Part shown: in pieces, positions 46,695 through 56,621 of the stretch
Position numbering within the stretch: position 1 is the stretch's first letter
How the letters are laid out: every line of letters starts with the position of its first letter
From: Flavobacterium profundi
Lineage (GTDB): Bacteria; Bacteroidota; Bacteroidia; Flavobacteriales; Flavobacteriaceae
Direction of reading: 5' to 3'
Assembly: GCF_006491645.1 (NCBI RefSeq)
Contig: NZ_VDCZ01000005.1
Coordinates: forward strand, 124,001-188,000
DNA length: 64,000 nt
The notes under the pieces: generated by a model
Seen by the model: the letters and a program-made list of their open reading frames with translations, nothing else
What the model was told of the DNA's origin: nothing
Database searches by the model: none
Program-made: the position numbers and the translations under genes

Positions 46695-47525
46695 TTATTG
46701 GATAGTGAAAGCAGTATCTTGGAAACTTCCAAAATTCCCACCTCCTTGAACTAATACAGTACCATCTTGTAATTTAACAGTATAATTACCTTGAACAGAA
46801 GCACTAGTGTACATTCCATCTCCATAATCATCATAAATTACAAATGTATAATCACCAGACTCTAAACAAAAGTCTGTAGAAAATGTTTCTTGATCAGCAA
46901 AACCTAAGGCTGCATAACCTGTAATTGTTGTACCAGAAGCATCAAAACCTCCAGAAGCAATAAGATTAAAAGAAGCATCATATAATTCCCATGCAGTCTC
47001 TTCTGGATAGTTATCAAATTTAATACTTAAGTTTACTGACGTGTTAGGACAATAATCTCTAGCCGTTATTTTGAATAACTTAGATGTATTTGAAGAATAT
47101 CCATTACTAGTAGTAACTGATCCTACAGGAAGCCCAACATTCATTCCAGCTTGTGCTTCGATTTTAAGTGCAAAAGTCTTACCTGCAGCACCTAAGCCAT
47201 AATTTTCAAAAACAATTTCAAAAGGAACTTCGGTAGTTCCTGCAGGAATTGTAATTGATGATGGGAAAGAAACATAATTTAAATCAATGTTAGTAGAGCT
47301 ATCTACTAATAAATTAACAGTTCTAGAAACACTAGATGCTGTAGAATAAATTTTTGTTTCAACTACACCAGTTTCTGTAGGAAGAATTTCAATTACTCTT
47401 CTTTCTTCTAAACCTACATATTCAGAAAGTTCATTGTCGCTAGCTACATCTTCTTCACAGCTTGTATATGTTAAAGCCATAAAAACTAAAGCTAGATATA
47501 AAAAATTTATTTTTAATAATTTCAT
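46695..47525 (-). CDS. surface or periplasmic lipoprotein of the SusCD operon
   Basis: 276 residues. Lipoprotein signal with lipobox ending at C23 (MALTYTSC), then an acidic start. A first beta-sandwich-like domain (about 40-150; SITIPAGTTEVPFEIVFENYGL resembles DUF4843/DUF1735-type modules) and a second C-terminal domain with WELYDASF and VIYDDYGDGMY, the latter an acidic Ca-binding-like loop. The position after susD (26 nt) suggests an accessory substrate-binding lipoprotein of the SusE/SusF kind. The exact family and ligand are not recognised. Confidence 0.78.
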   Translation of the reverse strand: MKLLKINFLYLALVFMALTYTSCEEDVASDNELSEYVGLEERRVIEILPTETGVVETKIYSTASSVSRTVNLLVDSSTNIDLNYVSFPSSITIPAGTTEVPFEIVFENYGLGAAGKTFALKIEAQAGMNVGLPVGSVTTSNGYSSNTSKLFKITARDYCPNTSVNLSIKFDNYPEETAWELYDASFNLIASGGFDASGTTITGYAALGFADQETFSTDFCLESGDYTFVIYDDYGDGMYTSASVQGNYTVKLQDGTVLVQGGGNFGSFQDTAFTIQ

Positions 47526-47551
47526 AATTATTGTAGTTAAAAGATTAGAAA

Positions 47552-49051
47552 TTAGTTTTGAGTTGATATACTAGAATTGTTATTGAATTCTGTTTGAGGA
47601 ATTTGAAATGACATATCATCTATATCATACAAGAATGATTGACCTGAACGAAACACGTGATTTGTTCCTCTTGTTACAGTAGCTTGGTTTCGTTTTAAAG
47701 CTAAGTAACTTTTTCCTTCACCCCACAACTCAATTCTTGTTTGTAAATAAATCGCATCTATTAAAGCTTGCCCTGTTAAAGGATCTACATACGCATCAGT
47801 ATTTGCTGTACCTCCTAATCTAGAATTTAACAAAGCTTTCAATCTTGTTTTAGCAGCAGCTTCATTACCAGTTCTAGCAGCAGCTTCAGCACTTAGCAAA
47901 TAAAACTCTTCAATACGCATGAAGATATAATCTGTAGTAACTGTTTGTTGACCACCAGCTGTTCTTCCTGGATCAAAAAACTTATTAATTGGCATTAATG
48001 CAGTTAAACCAGTTGTTCCAAATTGAGTTTTTCTAACATCAATTGCTGGTATAGAAGCATACAACCCATTATCAATAGATTTTCTATCTCCTGCCCAAGC
48101 ATAACTGTAGGTAAAATAATCAATTTGCCCCCACCAATCTAATAATTGATGACCCATTTCAGCAGTAATATCATAACCCCACATCCATGATGCAGAATTC
48201 ACATCATTAAAACCTGAACCAGCACCAGGATATGCTAATTGACCTGTAGTTGTTAAAGGATATACATTCGCATCAACAATTTCATCTGAAAGTGTCTTTG
48301 CATCTGCATAATTACCCATCGCTGCATAAGTATACGCTAATAAACCTTTCGCAACATATTTGTCAATTTTGTGCTTTTGATCTCTTGAGTAGTCATCCAA
48401 TAAAGCGATTGCAGAATTCAAATCATCAGTAATTCTTGCAAAAACTTGTGATGCTTGTACCTTAGCTGGGCTATTCGTATCAAGATCATAAAAAGGTAAA
48501 ATTTCTTGAGCAGGATCATATGCTCTTTGGAAAATTTGAGTTAAATAGAAATACGCATAAGCACGGTACGCTTTTGCTTGGGCTAATGCATGTCTAGCAT
48601 CAGCATTTTGTGGCTGTGCATCATTTCCTCCAAATGACTGAATTACATTATTTGCAGTACTAACAATTTTATAGTAGTACTCCCAAATGATTCTATTCTC
48701 TTCACGGGTAAAATCAACAGTGGCTACTAAGTTTGCTGTATTTTGATACCATCCATAAGAATTAGCAGATAAAGCCATATCTCCAGACAAGATATCTAAG
48801 AATATATCAACCCCTTTTTGTCCTAAATCATAATGACGAGTACCAGTTACTCCTGCAGGCTCAATCATAAAAGCTCCTATACCGTCAAGTGTCCCTGCAA
48901 TTAATTTTGGATTTAAATCAGCATTTTCTGCAAAATCTATATCCGTTATTACTTGCGTATTTCTTACTGGATCAAGAAACTCTTCGCTACATCCAACACC
49001 AAGCAAGGATGCCGCAACCATTAAGTAAATTATTTTATTTTTCATTTTCAT
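47552..49051 (-). CDS. SusD/RagB-type nutrient-binding outer-membrane lipoprotein
   Basis: 499 residues with lipobox (LLGVGC, C21). SusD features: an early FLDPVRNTQV, TPR-like helices (AQAKAYRAYAYFYLTQIFQRAYD, the family's RAxRA-Y-L region), a central part with SWMWGYDI, and a C-terminal LWGEGKSYLALKRN matching the usual ELxGEGxRwxDLxR motif. It caps the SusC channel and captures substrate at the surface. It begins 6 nt after susC. Substrate is not known; carbohydrate or peptide are both possible. Confidence 0.95.
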   Translation of the reverse strand: MKMKNKIIYLMVAASLLGVGCSEEFLDPVRNTQVITDIDFAENADLNPKLIAGTLDGIGAFMIEPAGVTGTRHYDLGQKGVDIFLDILSGDMALSANSYGWYQNTANLVATVDFTREENRIIWEYYYKIVSTANNVIQSFGGNDAQPQNADARHALAQAKAYRAYAYFYLTQIFQRAYDPAQEILPFYDLDTNSPAKVQASQVFARITDDLNSAIALLDDYSRDQKHKIDKYVAKGLLAYTYAAMGNYADAKTLSDEIVDANVYPLTTTGQLAYPGAGSGFNDVNSASWMWGYDITAEMGHQLLDWWGQIDYFTYSYAWAGDRKSIDNGLYASIPAIDVRKTQFGTTGLTALMPINKFFDPGRTAGGQQTVTTDYIFMRIEEFYLLSAEAAARTGNEAAAKTRLKALLNSRLGGTANTDAYVDPLTGQALIDAIYLQTRIELWGEGKSYLALKRNQATVTRGTNHVFRSGQSFLYDIDDMSFQIPQTEFNNNSSISTQN

Positions 49052-49057
49052 ATTTTT

Positions 49058-52000
49058 TTAAAATTCAATTTTAGCACCAAAACTAACTGTAGTCATTGGC
49101 ATATAAATACCAGAATTAGATCTATCAATTAAAGTTTGTGGATTTAAACCTTTTCTAGCACTCAACATCATTAAGTTATCACCAGAAACATATAAATTTA
49201 ATCTTGACAAGCTTAATTTGTCAACAAATTTTTCAGGAATTGTATATCCTAATCTCACATTGTTTAAAGCTAAATAATCTGCTTTTGTTAAGAAACGAGT
49301 TGATTGACTAGCAAAACTAACATCAGTAGCAACACCTGGAGCTAATCTAGGTACATTCGTAATATCTCCTGGTTCTTTCCATGCATTTAACATATCTGTA
49401 TGCCAGTTATCAGCACCAATTAATCCAGAAGTTCTCATCAAAGCTGCATAACCGTTATCATAAATATATCCACCAATACTGTAACCAACTTGAGCAGTTA
49501 AATCAAAGTTTTTATAACCTGCATTTAAACGGAACGCACCTCTAATTTTTGGAATAGCCGATTTACCAACAAATTTCTGAGTAGCATTAGCGTATACTGA
49601 AGTAGTTGTTTTAGCAATATTAACATCACCTGGGTTATCTCTTAAGAAAGTCTCCATATTTGGAATAGAAGAATCACCAGCATTAAATATACCATCATTA
49701 TTTACGTCATTATAGTACATATTCCATAGAGCCGCACCATTCGCAGGATCCACACCAGCCCATTCACGCATGTAAAAATCGTATATAGAACCACCCACTT
49801 TTAAATTTAGGTTATCATCAAAAACTTTAGGCTCTCCTGTGAAGAAATCTTTTGGAGCCTCAAGAAGTTCATTGTGTAAAAACTCCCCATTAACACCTAA
49901 ACTTAATTTAAAATCTCCAGCTTCTTTAGCATTAACTAAATAACCTGTAATATCAAACTCTAGACCAGCGTTACGCAATTTACCACCATTAAAATCAACA
50001 GTATTAAAACCACTTGAAGGTGCTAATCTTTGTTGAAAGAAAAGGTTTTCAGTATCTTTCATATAGTAATCTATATTAACATCTAATCTATTATTAAACC
50101 AAGTACTTTCTAAACCTACTTGGGCAATCTTAGAAGTTTCCCATGTTAAATCAGGATTCGCTTTTGTAGAACTAGGTGTAAAAGCATATGACCCATCAAC
50201 AGTTTGATTGATAGAATAGATTTGCCATCCGTACTGTAAATTAGTACCTTGATCTCCTATAACACCGTAACTAGCTTTTAATTTTAAGTGATTGATAAAT
50301 TCAGCTTTTGACATGAAATCTTCTTTAGAAATAATCCAACCTAAACCAACTGAACCAAAAGTTCCCCATTTGTTTTGAATAAAACGAGAAGAACCATCAC
50401 GTCTAACAGAACCTGTTACAAAATATTTTTTAGCATAATCATAACTAAATTGTGCAAAGTAACTTTCAAGAGTCCAAGATTGAGAGAATGAAGTAGCTCT
50501 ACCAAATGGTGTTGTATACTGAGCTAAATCCAAAGTATTTGGCAAAATAGCAGTTTGCGCAGCAGCACTAAACTCTTTGTATCTATATTCAGTAGATTCA
50601 TGAGCTGCAAAAGCTTCTATATTATGATTTTCACCAAAAGTTTTCGTAAAACGTAATAATTGCAAGAAATTTTGATTTGTTGCAGTATTATTATTTTTAG
50701 ACAATAAACCATATGCTGGAGCCCAACCACCATAATATGGATTGTTTCTGTTAGCACTATCAAAATTTTGATATTGCCCACTGTAACGTGTTTCTAAAGT
50801 TAAATATTTAGTAAAATCAATACCAATATTGAAATTACCTAATAAAGTAGTACCTAAATCTTGAGACAAATCATATTTAGCATCAGCAATACCATTAGTA
50901 CTGTTCCAAGCTCTTCTTCCATACACACTTCCATAATCGTATTGGTATCCTCCAAAAATTGGATCTGCTACTAATTGACCGAAATCATCTCTTAAATACA
51001 CATCATAGATTGCAGGTGTAGTATTCGTTAAAGCAAAAATGTTCCCAGAAGATCCTGCACTACCTTCATCACTAGATGAGTTTGTATATTTAGAACCTGT
51101 ATAAGCCATATTTCCACCTACTTTTAACCAATCTGTAGCATTGTGCTCCACATTGATACGAGTTGTATAACGTGTATAATTTGATTTAATAGTATAACCT
51201 TGATCATCTAAGTAACCAAATGAAGTAGCGAAAACAGTTTTGTCATTACCACCACTAAATTGTAAATTAGCCTCACTTCTGTAACCAGTACCAAAAGCAG
51301 CATCAGACCATTTAGTAGGATTGTATCTTCTTCCTACTCCACTAGCAATTTTACCCGTAGCAGGATCAATTAATTGATCACCCGAAACATTCCAAATATT
51401 ATAATGATTATCAATACCTTGAGCAGTACCGTACAAATTATTACTTGCATAAGCAGCTGGATCAACTTCTCCTTCAATAACCCCTTTAGTTTTTAAAGCA
51501 CTCCAAGCCGTTTCAATATATGTTTCAGGACTATCGATAATATCGTAAGTTGGCAAAGACAAAGTATTAATACTTGTTTTAAGATCAACAGAAATAACTG
51601 ATTTACCTGATCTACCTTGTTTTGTAGTAATTAAAATAACTCCGTTAGCACCTCTAGACCCATAGATAGATGTAGCAGCTGCGTCTTTTAAAATAGTCAT
51701 TGACTCAATGTCAGCTGGGTTGATAGAAGTAATATCACTACTGTAAGGAGCACCATCAACAACGTATAACGGATTACGGTTACCATTTACAGAACCAAAA
51801 CCACGAATACGAATCGTAGCATCTCTACCTGGAGCACCAGAACCTGTAATAACGTTAACCCCTGCAACTTCACCTCTTAAAGCTTGTGAAATATTAGAAA
51901 CAGTCTTCGCTTCTAAATTTTCTTTTTCAACCACTGTTGCTGTACCAGTGTAAGCTTCTTTTGTTGTAGTACCGTATCCAACTACCACAACTTCTTTCAA

Positions 52001-52300
52001 ATCCACATTATTTTGAGTTAACAAAATATTGTATGTGTTTTCGGCAGTTACTGGAATTGAGGATTCATTCATCCCAACATAAGTAACAATAAGAATATCC
52101 CCCTGATTAGCTTTAATAGTAAAACCACCATTAAAATCTGTTGTAGTTCCTTTACTTGTTCCTTTAACTACAACATTAGCACCAGCTAATGGGCCTAAAG
52201 CATCTGAAACGACACCTGTAACAGTTTTCTCTTGTGCGAACGAAAACTGCATTGTAAACGCTACCAAAAGCGTAAAAATCCATTTAAACTTCGATCTCAT
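49058..52300 (-). CDS. SusC/RagA-type TonB-linked outer-membrane receptor
   Basis: 1080 residues. Signal peptide (about 1-22), CarboxypepD_reg-like N-terminal extension (about 25-105), TonB box-like VDLKEVVVVGYGT, plug domain with IRGFGSVNGNRNPLYVVDGAP, ILKDAAATSIYGSRGANGVILITTKQG (SusC signature), then a 22-strand barrel ending in VSFGAKIEF. Imports ligands captured by the SusD partner with energy from TonB. First gene of the operon susC-susD-lipoprotein; I found no sigma/anti-sigma or hybrid two-component regulator beside it, and no TAnnTTTG directly upstream. Confidence 0.96.
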   Translation of the reverse strand: MRSKFKWIFTLLVAFTMQFSFAQEKTVTGVVSDALGPLAGANVVVKGTSKGTTTDFNGGFTIKANQGDILIVTYVGMNESSIPVTAENTYNILLTQNNVDLKEVVVVGYGTTTKEAYTGTATVVEKENLEAKTVSNISQALRGEVAGVNVITGSGAPGRDATIRIRGFGSVNGNRNPLYVVDGAPYSSDITSINPADIESMTILKDAAATSIYGSRGANGVILITTKQGRSGKSVISVDLKTSINTLSLPTYDIIDSPETYIETAWSALKTKGVIEGEVDPAAYASNNLYGTAQGIDNHYNIWNVSGDQLIDPATGKIASGVGRRYNPTKWSDAAFGTGYRSEANLQFSGGNDKTVFATSFGYLDDQGYTIKSNYTRYTTRINVEHNATDWLKVGGNMAYTGSKYTNSSSDEGSAGSSGNIFALTNTTPAIYDVYLRDDFGQLVADPIFGGYQYDYGSVYGRRAWNSTNGIADAKYDLSQDLGTTLLGNFNIGIDFTKYLTLETRYSGQYQNFDSANRNNPYYGGWAPAYGLLSKNNNTATNQNFLQLLRFTKTFGENHNIEAFAAHESTEYRYKEFSAAAQTAILPNTLDLAQYTTPFGRATSFSQSWTLESYFAQFSYDYAKKYFVTGSVRRDGSSRFIQNKWGTFGSVGLGWIISKEDFMSKAEFINHLKLKASYGVIGDQGTNLQYGWQIYSINQTVDGSYAFTPSSTKANPDLTWETSKIAQVGLESTWFNNRLDVNIDYYMKDTENLFFQQRLAPSSGFNTVDFNGGKLRNAGLEFDITGYLVNAKEAGDFKLSLGVNGEFLHNELLEAPKDFFTGEPKVFDDNLNLKVGGSIYDFYMREWAGVDPANGAALWNMYYNDVNNDGIFNAGDSSIPNMETFLRDNPGDVNIAKTTTSVYANATQKFVGKSAIPKIRGAFRLNAGYKNFDLTAQVGYSIGGYIYDNGYAALMRTSGLIGADNWHTDMLNAWKEPGDITNVPRLAPGVATDVSFASQSTRFLTKADYLALNNVRLGYTIPEKFVDKLSLSRLNLYVSGDNLMMLSARKGLNPQTLIDRSNSGIYMPMTTVSFGAKIEF

Positions 52301-52500
52301 ATTAATTTTTATTTGAGTTAGTTATTTCGCAAACTTCTTAATAATTTCTTAAATAACCAAATAATACTTCGGAATATTACTTTTTTTAAATGTTAAATAT
52401 TTTAATTATTAATTTGCATTAAACCAATCAATACTAGTTTAAAGATGTTAATTATTCAAAAAGGTTGCGTTAAAAATTATATTTTTACCAAAAAAACAAA

Positions 52501-53160
52501 ATGTTAAGTAAACGTTATAAACCTATAACTTTAGAATGCGGCACAGATGAAGCAGGCAGAGGATGCCTTGCAGGCCCCGTAACAGCAGCCGCTATCATTT
52601 TACCTGAAACGTTTCAATCTACCCTATTAAATGACTCTAAACAAGTATCTGAAAAAAATCGTTTCAAACTAAGGCCTCTAATTGAAAAACAAGCAATTTC
52701 ATTTTCTTATACTCATATTTTTCATCAAGAAATTGATGAAATAAATATATTAAATGCATCAATGAAAGCTATGCAGGAAAGTATTTTACAGCTTCAGCCT
52801 CTACCCGAATTTATTATAGTAGACGGCAACAGACCCATTTTTTCAAAATTAGGCTTAAAGAATAAGTTTGGAAAAATATTTACGGAAGAGGAAATTTCAA
52901 TTTTAAAAAAAATCCCGAATCAAAGTATTATTAAAGGAGATTCGAAATACTTAAGTATTGCTGCTGCATCTGTTCTTGCTAAAACTTACAGAGACGATTA
53001 TATGGATACAATTCACGAAGAATTCCCCATGTACAATTGGAAGAAAAACAAAGGATACCCAACTAAAGAGCACCGAGAAGCCATAAAAAAATATGGCCCT
53101 TGCAAATACCACAGAATGAGCTTTAAACTCCTTCCTGATCAATTATACCTTGATTTATAA
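52501..53160 (+). CDS. rnhB: ribonuclease HII
   Basis: 219 residues. RNase HII with [14 protein letters not shown] (the DEAGRG catalytic Asp-Glu near the N-terminus), an internal IIVDGN (Asp) and [17 protein letters not shown] (Asp). It removes ribonucleotides from DNA and RNA primers. A short C-terminal segment ([18 protein letters not shown]) is usual for the group. ATG 52501 fits the family start. It converges on lipB with 20 nt between stops. Confidence 0.96.
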   Translation: MLSKRYKPITLECGTDEAGRGCLAGPVTAAAIILPETFQSTLLNDSKQVSEKNRFKLRPLIEKQAISFSYTHIFHQEIDEINILNASMKAMQESILQLQPLPEFIIVDGNRPIFSKLGLKNKFGKIFTEEEISILKKIPNQSIIKGDSKYLSIAAASVLAKTYRDDYMDTIHEEFPMYNWKKNKGYPTKEHREAIKKYGPCKYHRMSFKLLPDQLYLDL

Positions 53161-53180
53161 CTTCTAACTTATGCAGAAGC

Positions 53181-53876
53181 TCAAACAAATTCATTTTCAA
53201 ACAATTCTTTAAAGTGCTTCAATATTTTTTCTTTAACCAAAACTTCATCTACTGGATCATTTAATTCTGCGTGCATTGAAGTAACCGCTTTTCCTTTAAT
53301 ACCACATGGAATAATATTGTCAAAATAACCTAAATCTGCATTGACATTCAAAGCAAATCCATGCATCGTAACCCAACGACTAGCGCGAACTCCCATAGCG
53401 CAAATTTTTCTTGCAAAAGGAGTTCCTACATCTAACCAAACACCTGTTTCTCCTTCACTTCTAGTTCCTACAATATTATACTCAGCTAAAGTTAAAATAA
53501 TCGCTTCTTCCAAAAAGCGCAAATATTTATGAATATCCGTAAAGAAATTTTCCAAATCTAAAATCGGATATCCCACAATTTGACCAGGTCCGTGATAGGT
53601 AATATCACCTCCTCTATTAATTTTATAAAAAGTAGCTCCCTTCGCTTCCAATTGTTTCTCAGAAAGCAATAAATTTTCAATATCACCACTTTTCCCTAAC
53701 GTATACACATGTGGATGCTCCACAAATAGAAAATAATTTGACGTTTCAATAGCTGTTTCTTCTCTTCTATTTTGTATTTTTTGATCTACTATCTCTTTAA
53801 AAAGAACTTCCTGATAATCCCAAGTTTCCTTGTAGTCTTTTTTACCTAAATCCTGAAGTTTTATTTTCTTATTCAT
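53181..53876 (-). CDS. lipB: lipoyl(octanoyl) transferase
   Basis: 231 residues. LipB moves octanoyl from acyl carrier protein to lipoyl domains, the step before LipA (encoded at 8.4-9.3 kb). Motifs: NRGGDITYHGPGQIVGYPI with the conserved Gly/His, RSEGETGVWLD, the catalytic Lys/Cys region FARKICAMGVRASRWVTMHGFALNV, and IIPCGI with the catalytic Cys. The start overlaps the preceding lipoprotein gene by 8 nt, so both are translated from one mRNA. Confidence 0.97.
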   Translation of the reverse strand: MNKKIKLQDLGKKDYKETWDYQEVLFKEIVDQKIQNRREETAIETSNYFLFVEHPHVYTLGKSGDIENLLLSEKQLEAKGATFYKINRGGDITYHGPGQIVGYPILDLENFFTDIHKYLRFLEEAIILTLAEYNIVGTRSEGETGVWLDVGTPFARKICAMGVRASRWVTMHGFALNVNADLGYFDNIIPCGIKGKAVTSMHAELNDPVDEVLVKEKILKHFKELFENEFV

Positions 53877-54639
53877 AAAATTGCACTTTAAAACTTAAAT
53901 CTTCTTGATTCTCTAAATCGTCTAACAATATTTCATACGTAAAAGATTTTTTATCTTCACTTATTTTTGCATTCTTTAAAGAAACTGATTTTATTTTCTT
54001 TGGAAAAGTATATTTGATTACATACGAACATTCTTTCAATGCCTCTTTAAGTTGTTTTGAGAATTCATCATCTCCTAGCTCTTCATTTTCAGATATTTTT
54101 TGCTTCTCTTTCTCTTTCTTTACTTTGGAAACAATTTTCTTCTCAAAATAATGTGAATTATAGGTATAAGTCGTTTCATAATTTTCGTTACCATCATCTG
54201 CTTTATCAGCTCCCATAGCCAAACTTTTATCCATTTTTGACAAAGTTCCTATGCTTTTAAATGGATTCATATCTTTAGACAACGCATCAAAAGAGGATAA
54301 CTTCATTCCCATTTCATAAAGAAAAATATCTTTTGATTCATCCACTTTCATATGAATATCAAAATCGGCTAAAAATTCTAATTGTGTTCTAACGCTATCT
54401 GGCAGTTTTGCAATACTATCTTTATGCTCCGCTAACAACGCTTTGAAATCGAGAACCGTATCATATGCTTTTTGATTTTGCTTCTCTTCTCCTTCTTTTT
54501 TTCCTAATTTTAACATAGGTGAAAAATCAAAACCGTATTTTAAATCGACTTCATTCAATTCATTGACAGCTATTGTTTCTTGAATTTTACAACTCACTAA
54601 AACAGAAAAAACACTAATTAGAAAAATTATTTTTTTCAT
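53869..54639 (-). CDS. lipoprotein, charged, function unknown
   Basis: 256 residues from ATG 54639, with a lipobox ending at C17 (VFSVLVSC). The mature part is rich in Lys, Asp and Glu, with a helical middle and a C-terminal beta-rich part. No catalytic motif or named family is recognised. It overlaps lipB by 8 nt. A frame that starts further upstream at 54720 runs through the repeat element at 54680-54760 and is not credible. A -7 motif is at 54656-54663. Confidence 0.75.
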   Translation of the reverse strand: MKKIIFLISVFSVLVSCKIQETIAVNELNEVDLKYGFDFSPMLKLGKKEGEEKQNQKAYDTVLDFKALLAEHKDSIAKLPDSVRTQLEFLADFDIHMKVDESKDIFLYEMGMKLSSFDALSKDMNPFKSIGTLSKMDKSLAMGADKADDGNENYETTYTYNSHYFEKKIVSKVKKEKEKQKISENEELGDDEFSKQLKEALKECSYVIKYTFPKKIKSVSLKNAKISEDKKSFTYEILLDDLENQEDLSFKVQFYE

Positions 54640-54655
54640 TTTTACAAATTTGACA

Positions 54656-54663
54656 CAAATATA
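54656..54663 (-). promoter_or_regulatory. -7 promoter element of the lipoprotein-lipB transcript
   Basis: Minus-strand TATATTTG, 16 nt before ATG 54639; repeat copy D begins 17 nt upstream of it. Confidence 0.5.
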
Positions 54664-54679
54664 CAAATACTTTCCCGTA

Positions 54680-54760
54680 TAGCCCTGACAGAAGTGGCAT
54701 CCTTTTTTGCAATTTAACATCTCCTTTTAATAACAAAAAAGATAGAACGAATGGCAGGAA
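54680..54760 (+). ncRNA. structured intergenic repeat, copy D
   Basis: TAGCCCTGACAGAAGTGGC then ATCCTTTTTTG (54699-54709), which pairs with CAAAAAAGAT (54734-54743), then AGAACGAATGGCAGGA. CCTG pairs with CAGG. It lies between the divergent lipoprotein and lysS genes. Confidence 0.72.
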
Positions 54761-54848
54761 AATAGTTGACAAAAACAAGACAAACCTTCGCTCCAAATAA
54801 AATACAAACTTTTGAAGTTTTATACTTTTAAACTTTTAAACTAATACT

Positions 54849-54856
54849 TATCTTTG
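54849..54856 (+). promoter_or_regulatory. -7 promoter element of lysS
   Basis: TATCTTTG, a perfect TAnnTTTG, 20 nt before the ATG at 54877. Confidence 0.6.
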
Positions 54857-54876
54857 CACGCTTAAAAAGAATTTAT

Positions 54877-56574
54877 ATGCAACTTTCAGAACAAGAAATC
54901 ATTAGAAGAGACAAGCTTACAGCTTTGCGCGAACTTGGTATCAACCCTTATCCTGCAGATTTATTTCCTGTAAAAGAAACTTCGAAGCAGATTAAGGAAA
55001 CTTTTGAAGAAGGCAAGAAAGTTGTAGTTGCGGGACGTTTAATGAGCGTTCGTGACCAAGGAAAAGCGGCTTTTGCTGAATTACAAGACAGCGAAGGACG
55101 CATTCAATTGTATTTTAATAGAGATGTGATTTGCCCAGGCGAAGACAAAACTGTATACAACCAAGTTTTTAGAAAATTAACCGATTTAGGTGACTTCATA
55201 GGTGTTAAAGGAGAATTATTTACAACAAAAGTTGGAGCAAAATGCATACGAGTTGATGAATTTACATTTTTAAGTAAGACATTACGCCCTTTACCGCTAC
55301 CAAAAACAGACGAAGAAGGTCATGTTTTTGATGCTTTTGTGGACCCAGAATTACGATACAGAATGCGTTATGTGGATTTAGTAGTTAATCCACAAGTAAA
55401 AGAAGTATTTGTTAAGCGTACCAAATTGTTTAACGCCATGCGTACTTTTTTCAACAATGCAGGATATATGGAAGTAGAAACTCCTGTTTTACAAGCAATT
55501 CCTGGTGGTGCTGCTGCAAGACCATTTATAACTCATCACAATAGTTTAGACATTCCCTTATACATGAGAATTGCTAACGAATTGTATTTAAAAAGATTAA
55601 TCGTAGGTGGTTTTGATGGTGTGTACGAGTTTTCTAAAAATTTCCGTAATGAAGGAATGGATAGAACACACAATCCTGAATTTACCGCTATGGAAATTTA
55701 TGTAGCTTACAAAGACTACAACTGGATGATGGAATTTACCGAAAACCTATTAGAATATTGCGCATTACAAGTTAATGGAACAACTGAAGTTACTTTTGGA
55801 GACAAAAAAGTAGATTTCAAAGCTCCTTACGCTCGTGTTACCATGACAGATGCAATCAAACAATTTACCGGTTTTGACATTACAGGAAAAACGGAAGCCG
55901 AATTATTTGAAGCTGCTAAATCTATGGGGATTGAAGTAGATGATACCATGGGTAAAGGAAAATTAATTGATGAAATATTTGGTGAAAAATGTGAAGGTAA
56001 TTTTATCCAACCTACTTTTATTACCGATTATCCAAAAGAAATGTCACCTTTATGTAAATCGCACAGAGATAATCCTGATTTAACCGAACGTTTTGAATTG
56101 ATGGTTTGTGGAAAAGAGATTGCCAATGCCTATTCGGAATTAAATGACCCTATTGACCAAAGAGAACGTTTTGAAAACCAAATGGCTTTAGCTGCAAAAG
56201 GAGATGATGAAGCCAATGGAATTATTGATGAAGACTTCTTAAGAGCATTAGAATATGGAATGCCTCCTACTTCTGGTTTAGGAATAGGTATGGATCGTTT
56301 AATGATGTTCTTAACAAACAATGCTTCAATTCAAGAAGTATTATTCTTCCCGCAAATGAGACCAGAGAAAAAAGGTCCAGAATTAACGGAAGATGAGAAA
56401 CATATTATTGAACTTTTAAAAGCTAATGAAGGAATCTCAATAGGTGATTTAAAAGAAAAAGCAGGTTTAAGCGGTAAAAAATGGGATGCTGCAAGCAAAG
56501 GTATCGTGAAACACGGTTTGATGAAAATTAAAGTGGAAGGCGATTCAAAAATTGCTGAATTTCTAGGAAAATAA
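54877..56574 (+). CDS. lysS: lysyl-tRNA synthetase, class II, with C-terminal extension
   Basis: 565 residues. OB-fold anticodon-binding domain (VAGRLMSVRDQGKAAFAELQDSEGRIQLY) and class II catalytic core with motif 1 (EVETPVLQAIPGGAAARPF), motif 2 (FRNEGMDRTHNPEFTAMEIY) and motif 3 (GLGIGMDRLMM). The usual enzyme ends near residue 500; here about 65 more residues form a winged-helix-like tail (EDEKHIIELLKANEGISIGDLKEKAGLSGKKWDAASKGIVKHG). It has its own promoter and a bidirectional terminator. Confidence 0.97.
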   Translation: MQLSEQEIIRRDKLTALRELGINPYPADLFPVKETSKQIKETFEEGKKVVVAGRLMSVRDQGKAAFAELQDSEGRIQLYFNRDVICPGEDKTVYNQVFRKLTDLGDFIGVKGELFTTKVGAKCIRVDEFTFLSKTLRPLPLPKTDEEGHVFDAFVDPELRYRMRYVDLVVNPQVKEVFVKRTKLFNAMRTFFNNAGYMEVETPVLQAIPGGAAARPFITHHNSLDIPLYMRIANELYLKRLIVGGFDGVYEFSKNFRNEGMDRTHNPEFTAMEIYVAYKDYNWMMEFTENLLEYCALQVNGTTEVTFGDKKVDFKAPYARVTMTDAIKQFTGFDITGKTEAELFEAAKSMGIEVDDTMGKGKLIDEIFGEKCEGNFIQPTFITDYPKEMSPLCKSHRDNPDLTERFELMVCGKEIANAYSELNDPIDQRERFENQMALAAKGDDEANGIIDEDFLRALEYGMPPTSGLGIGMDRLMMFLTNNASIQEVLFFPQMRPEKKGPELTEDEKHIIELLKANEGISIGDLKEKAGLSGKKWDAASKGIVKHGLMKIKVEGDSKIAEFLGK

Positions 56575-56588
56575 TAATTATTTTAGAT

Positions 56589-56620
56589 AAAAAAAGGAAC
56601 TCAATTGAGTTCCTTTTTTG
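56589..56620 (+). terminator. bidirectional terminator between lysS and the outer-membrane protein gene
   Basis: Near-perfect palindrome AAAAAAAGGAACTCAA / TTGAGTTCCTTTTTT between convergent genes. Confidence 0.88.
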
Positions 56621-56621
56621 T

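Noticed and set aside
54614..54796. Longer frames entering repeat copy D upstream of the lipoprotein gene
   Set aside because: The lipoprotein start with a proper lipobox is at 54639; the extra part reads through the repeat and the promoter.
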